A DNA stretch of 64,000 nt, taken from assembly GCA_037951105.1 (NCBI GenBank), contig JBAMJV010010117.1:1-64000 (forward strand), read 5' to 3'. Positions 59,966 through 64,000 of this stretch are shown here, piece after piece (the stretch's first letter is position 1; the number at the start of each line of letters is the position of its first letter). Under the pieces are notes generated by a model, which worked only from the letters and a program-made list of their open reading frames with translations, was not told the origin of the DNA and made no database searches. The position numbers and the translations under genes are program-made. The DNA is from Echinarachnius parma. Taxonomy: Eukaryota > Echinodermata > Echinoidea > Clypeasteroida > Echinarachniidae.

Positions 59966-60360
59966 CATGTAGGCCACATCCCGATTGTCCCACGCGCCAC
60001 ACTTGAACGAGCATTAATTGGTCCAGTGGTATGATCAAGTGTCGGCCTCGACCATGACAGGGGGGGGGGGGGGGGTGTAGGTTCCAACCCCATGCATTCG
60101 GTCTAGCCTGTGCATCCTGTTTGGTCCACCTTGTGTCCACACGCCACACTCGAACGAGTATTCTGGAAGTGTCCGCCTCGATCATGACTGGCAAGGTTGT
60201 GGGTTCGAACTCCATTCCGTATACAGCCTTTACATCCCGTTTGGCCCACCCTGTGCCCACATACCACACTCGATCGATAATTAATTGGTCAAGCGGTATG
60301 ATAAAGTGTCCGCCTCGATCACGACTGGAAGGATTTTGGGTTCTAACCTCATTCAGTCCG
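59966..60360 (+). repeat. Tandem tRNA-like (SINE head-like) units, three copies
   Basis: Units begin near 59976, 60114 and 60233 with CATCC(C/T)G-TTG-CCCAC. Units 1 and 3 carry AATTGGTC(C)A-G-GGTATGAT, an A-box-like D-arm; all three carry GTGTC(C/G)GCCTCGA(T/C)CA and GGTTC(C/G/T)AAC, a B-box-like T-arm. Unit 2 has lost its A-box and unit 1 has a poly(G) insertion. None folds into a complete tRNA by eye. The 180-codon minus frame is a by-product. Confidence 0.6.
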
Positions 60361-60493
60361 CGGAATCTACGGAATAACGAGCTATAACCTTCTGCATCCT
60401 TTGCCACTCGTAGAGTACACACAAGTGGCCTATAAGGGCTACTGAAAAGGAAGTCGAGCGTTGCCAAAATGTACATGAATGAGTGGGATTTAC

Positions 60494-60640
60494 CTTAGAA
60501 TTCCCTTCGTGTCCACACTTTGAACAATATTTTGCTTCATCCTCCGGTCGTGAGTTAACACTAAGCATAATATTCGCAAATTCATCCATGTTGCCTAACC
60601 TATACGTGGTAAAACCACCGTGTCAACATAATTATAAACC
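60494..60640 (-). CDS. Possible exon with start codon and CxxC motif
   Basis: On the minus strand, a pyrimidine-rich CTGTCTCCTGCAG (ending at 60641) makes a good splice acceptor. The exon would run from 60640, contain an ATG at 60589 in a favourable context (AACATGG), and end at 60494 with AAG|GTAAAT as donor. Translation gives 32 residues, MDEFANIMLSVNSRPEDEAK followed by YCSKCGHEGNSK, ending in phase 0. An in-frame TGA lies between the acceptor and the ATG, so the ATG would be the true start. YCSKCG is a zinc-knuckle-like CxxC pair. The next exon was not found, the family is not recognised, and the frame is short. Confidence 0.35.
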
Positions 60641-60723
60641 CTGCAGGAGACAGTGTGTCTCAGGGAGTGATATACATCAACAAGATATGAAAAAAAAGTT
60701 CCAAACAACACGGTCCACACTGT

Positions 60724-60829
60724 GGCCCGTGTTCTGAAGACTGAAGTCGCGTCTAACTAAGTCGCGAATACTAAATATAAACGAGTATTTGATTAGACAG
60801 GACTTAGACGCGACTTCAGAATACGGGCC
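60724..60829. mobile_element. Small MITE with GGCCCGT inverted ends
   Basis: Ends GGCCCGTGTTCTGAAG and CTTCAGAATACGGGCC, with inner arms GAAGTCGCGTCTAA and TTAGACGCGACTTC. 106 bp; no target duplication resolved. Confidence 0.8.
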
Positions 60830-62150
60830 AGTGTTCACACTGTGGTCGACTGCTATATTTCAATAACTGTAGCACATGTCCATTAACCCTTGCGCAGCTG
60901 GTATGAACATTATACGAACAAATAAAATCACTTTAAAAATGTCCTTTTCTTCACAGTCATATCCTACGTCATATCCTACGTCATATATCCCCCTATATGT
61001 ACTTTGGGGGGAGACACAGCGATAAACGTATACAATATTTATTAGCACTGTAAGATCCCGAAAATATTCGGGCTGTCCTCAATGATGATGAATGCATGCA
61101 TCAAATTCAAGTCGTACTGAATGGGTTAATTGTCTGCCGACTAATAATAACTATGTATGATAACTCTAAACATATCGAATTGCACTGCACTACATTATTA
61201 TCTGAAGTGCTGCCCTTCTGTCAACCAGGAGAAAGTATACTTATCTTTGTCTGTCTGTCTGAGGAACCTTATCAATTATTTGCTTGTTTTCTGTCTGCCG
61301 CTGAATTATTTTGAAATGTCAGACATGTTATTGTTTGTTTAAATATCAAATTATACGGAAGGCGAGTGAATGGACGAAAACAGAACCAAAATCAACCCTT
61401 AGCCGGGTACGATATATCGCTATATCATGCTTTATGTCATGAGATTTGAGTTTTATTGTGTGTCAGCTTGGTTATTGGTGCATTGTCTCTATGTGTCTGT
61501 GAGTCGGTATGTGTTTATAACAAGATTGAAATTGATTTTAAAAAATGGTAGAAACAAGTTTGCAAAATGTTGCTAGAATCAAATATGCGTTTACTATTAG
61601 TACAAATACATGATTTCAACTCGGATTAAAAAACATATATTTTTTTATTAATGTCTTATGTCGGATGAAAGAAAATATTGATTTATCAATGTTTCTTATG
61701 TTCAATTTGTGTTACCTATTAATTATATTATATTGTATCGCTAATAATAATTAGCTAAAATTTATATTCACTCATTGGTATGCTTGCATGGCTTTATAGT
61801 ACAATACGTGATTCTCGAAAACTGAAAATATATAATAGATTGCGCCTTGTGACGTCTTATTTACCAGCTTCGCTAGTAAAGTTTTCATCCATATTTTGCA
61901 TTACGAGTCGGAAAACGTCATGATAATGCGGTTCTAAAAAGCATTAGCCTTGAAATTAATAACCCTATATATACATTAGCGTAAACAATAGACGGGTACA
62001 TTAATGTTCTCCCGGCCCAGATGAAAACTAAACAAAAACACAACAAAGGGCACTGAATGAAAGAATAATTGTGGAAGATCTTATTTGGCAGATACACATT
62101 AGCGTAGACGGGGACATCAATGCTATCCGTCTCATGAACAAAAAAGGATG
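60830..62150. other. Unannotated AT-rich sequence
   Basis: No gene supported. A short tandem CATATCCTACGT repeat lies at 60958-60985. Confidence 0.4.
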
Positions 62151-62154
62151 TTAA

Positions 62155-62290
62155 AGGGGTAGTTCAGTTTTGGTAGAGAGAGCGCTGCACATCACAATTT
62201 TTTTGGTGAGGTAATGAAAAACTGAGTATCGATTTGAGAGAACATGCAATTTTAATGGCAGAATAAACTTTATTTGGTAAAATCTGTCAA
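62155..62290. mobile_element. TTAA-flanked family B element, left part only
   Basis: It follows TTAA (62151-62154) and reads AGGGGTAGTTCAGTTTTGG, then closely tracks 15344-15475 (GCGCTGCACATCACAATTTT, ACATGCAATTTTAATGGCAG, TAAACTTTATTTGGT). Similarity decays within the following tens of bases and the expected right end near 62690 is absent. Confidence 0.85.
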
Positions 62291-64000
62291 GAACAGGCTG
62301 TAAGTATAGTTTATTATATTGATCAGTTTAAGTATTTGGGCCTAATTTTTTTGTGTTTTTGTCTTATTTTTTATTTTGAGTGTCTACGGTTGTAAAACAG
62401 GTTGTTATGTAGTTGATTTTTGTGGGATTTGGGGTAGTGTTGCTTAGTGTATTTTGCATCTGTCACAATTAATGAGTGTGGTTTGTGGGATCAGCTCTAA
62501 CCAACCAATAGTTGTTGTGATGCGGTACATGAGGAATAGTGAGTCAGAGATATTGTACTGTGATTTTTTTATATGTAGAAAATGGTGGGTGGTGATAGAT
62601 TGATTTTGTTGTTGTGGATGTAATTGATGAAGATTTTGATTGTGATTTTGGTGGTTTTGTTATTATTAGGTGTGGGTGTTTTGTTTTGTTTGTGGTGGGT
62701 TGGTTTGTTATTGGTGATGTGGTGAATGTGTTGTGATGTTTGTTGTTGGAGAGGGAAGGAGGATGTTGTATAGGATTGAATGGTGTTTTGGTAGAATGTG
62801 TTATATGGTTTATTTTTATGAATGAGTGGTTTGATGGGGAGTTGGTAGGAGTTTTGGTTGTTAGTTGTGTTGTGTTAGTGGGTTTGGTAGTGTTGGTTGA
62901 AATTTATTATTAAGTGATTTGGAGTTAGTGAGATGTTGGTTATTGGTATGATATGTGATATTGATGATGTGTGGTTGTGATGGGGGGGTGTTTTGGGAGG
63001 TATGTAGGAGGGTTGAAAGGTATTGTGATTAGGTGTATTTAGTTGAATTTAGTTGTTTTTGGGTGGATTTGTTTGGTTTATATAATTAGATTAATGGATA
63101 TGAGTAAGAATTTGATTAGTTTGTTGGGTGTTGAGAGATGGTGGGTGTGGTATTTTATTGAGTGTGTGATAAGTTTATTGGTTAGTTGTTTAAGTGTAGT
63201 TAGTGTAGTTATGTTTTGGGTAGAGATTGGGTTGAATGGTAGATTGAAGTGTTGGGTAAGAGTTTTAGTTAGGGTATTTTGAATGATGGGGTTATGATAG
63301 ATTTGGATAAAGAAGGGATGAGTGTTGTATTGGAGTGGGATTTAGGAGGAGGTAGTGTGGATGAGTAGGTGTATGAGATTATTTGTTTTAGTGTATGAGA
63401 GTTTTGTGGTGGTTTGTGGTGGAATGTTGTGTTAGGGATGTTTTTATTGTATTGTATTGTTGGGGGTTGGTGGGGGGGTAGTAGTGTATATTGGATGGAA
63501 ATGGGGGGATTGGTGGGTAAAGATTGATGATTTGATGTAATGATTGTGGAGGTTGATTAGTTTTGTTGTGAGTGGATGGAGAGGGATTGAGTGTTATGTT
63601 GATGAGTTATATAGTTTGTGTTTTGGGTTTGGTGAGGTATTTGATTGATGTTTTGTTATTTGTTGAGTTTATTGTTGGGGGGTTGGGGGATGTTGGGTGT
63701 TGGTTGTGTTGTGGGTTTGTGGTGTTGGGTATGTGGGTTGTTTGGTTTGGGGGTTGAGGTGTTTGTGTAGTGTTGTGGTTTTTGTTGGTGTTTGTAGTGT
63801 TTTTTGTGTGGTTGTTGTGTGGTTAGGTAGGGTATTGGGGTTGTTGGGTTGGTTAGGGTTTTGTTGTGTGGTTGTTGGGGTATGGTGGTTGGTGTTTGGG
63901 TTTGTTGTTTGTTGAGGGGGATTGTGTTTTGTTAGGGTTTTTGTGGTGTGGTTGGTATGGTTTGGATGTTTTTGGTTGTTGTTGGGTGTTTGTTGTTGGG
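62291..64000. other. Progressively G/T-only sequence, probable assembly or base-calling artefact
   Basis: C becomes rare after 62290 and is absent from 62559 to 64000, 1442 consecutive bases. A falls from about a quarter of bases near 62600 to about 5% in the last 220. There is no fixed repeat unit. Frames called here (for example 63043-63282) are Val/Leu/Trp/Gly-rich products of the composition and should be ignored. Confidence 0.8.

Noticed and set aside
59934..60476. 180-codon minus frame
   Set aside because: It covers the tRNA-like tandem units and a poly(G) insertion; the internal repetition explains it.
63043..63915. Frames of 61-79 codons in the right end
   Set aside because: Sequence lacking C cannot form TAC, CAA and many other codons, and the products are Val/Leu/Trp/Gly strings; the region is probably artefactual.
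62559..64000. Telomere or subtelomeric G/T repeat
   Set aside because: No TTAGGG or other fixed unit recurs; composition drifts instead of repeating.

Overview
The window looks like non-coding, repeat-saturated DNA from an animal nuclear genome. It is AT-rich, full of microsatellites and poly(G)/poly(C) tracts, and has no operons, Shine-Dalgarno starts or long open frames. The longest frames run through repeats: a (GAT)n tract, an 11-bp minisatellite, a (GT)n tract and tRNA-like units. The mix of TTAA-flanked MITEs, hAT, Harbinger-like and mariner-like foldbacks and satellites fits a marine invertebrate, perhaps an echinoderm or another invertebrate deuterostome. That assignment is a guess from repeat style; I saw no marker gene. 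No complete protein-coding gene could be supported. Three short exon-like segments are given at low confidence: an FN3-like strand at 29.7 kb (+), duplicated mini-exons at 58.7 and 59.4 kb (-), and a first-coding-exon candidate with a CxxC pair at 60.5 kb (-).

Layout. 1-3.75 kb: a three-level nest, with a TTAA element split by a Harbinger-like foldback that is itself split by a TA-flanked mariner-like element. 4.7-6.2 kb: an hAT-like end, microsatellites, a palindrome and a tandem duplication. 7.3-15.9 kb: serial TTAA elements of several families, including a cluster whose empty target site survives in a neighbouring duplicate. 16.1-17.6 kb: a ~187-bp tandem array. 19.3-20.7 kb: a palindrome with 666-bp arms. 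21-27 kb: poly(C/G)-rich hAT-type elements, two with 8-bp target duplications, and a tandem repeat carrying B-box-like words. 27.5-38.5 kb: more TTAA elements, Harbinger-like MITEs, hairpins and a tandem duplication. 39.9-44.5 kb: GATA/TATC arrays with a ribozyme-like core between them, mariner-like repeats, and a TTCG-to-TTCA array. 46-50.8 kb: a segmental duplication, a MITE interrupted by a mariner-like insertion, and an 11-bp minisatellite. 52.9-55.7 kb: a 395-bp higher-order satellite interrupted by an hAT element. 56.1-56.8 kb: a MITE filled with AAGCAATTGCTT palindromes. 58-60.8 kb: CT-rich DNA, a GC-rich island, a tRNA-like array and the exon candidates.

The right end is anomalous. 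A TTAA element begins normally at 62155, loses similarity to its relatives near 62290, and the sequence then drifts into G/T-only text. There is no C at all from 62559 to 64000, and A becomes progressively rarer toward the end. This looks more like a failing read or consensus than biology, and it should be checked before anything is built on it.

The elements do not form a pathway. They record a succession of transposition, nesting and tandem amplification, and several insertions can be ordered because related uninterrupted copies lie in the same window.
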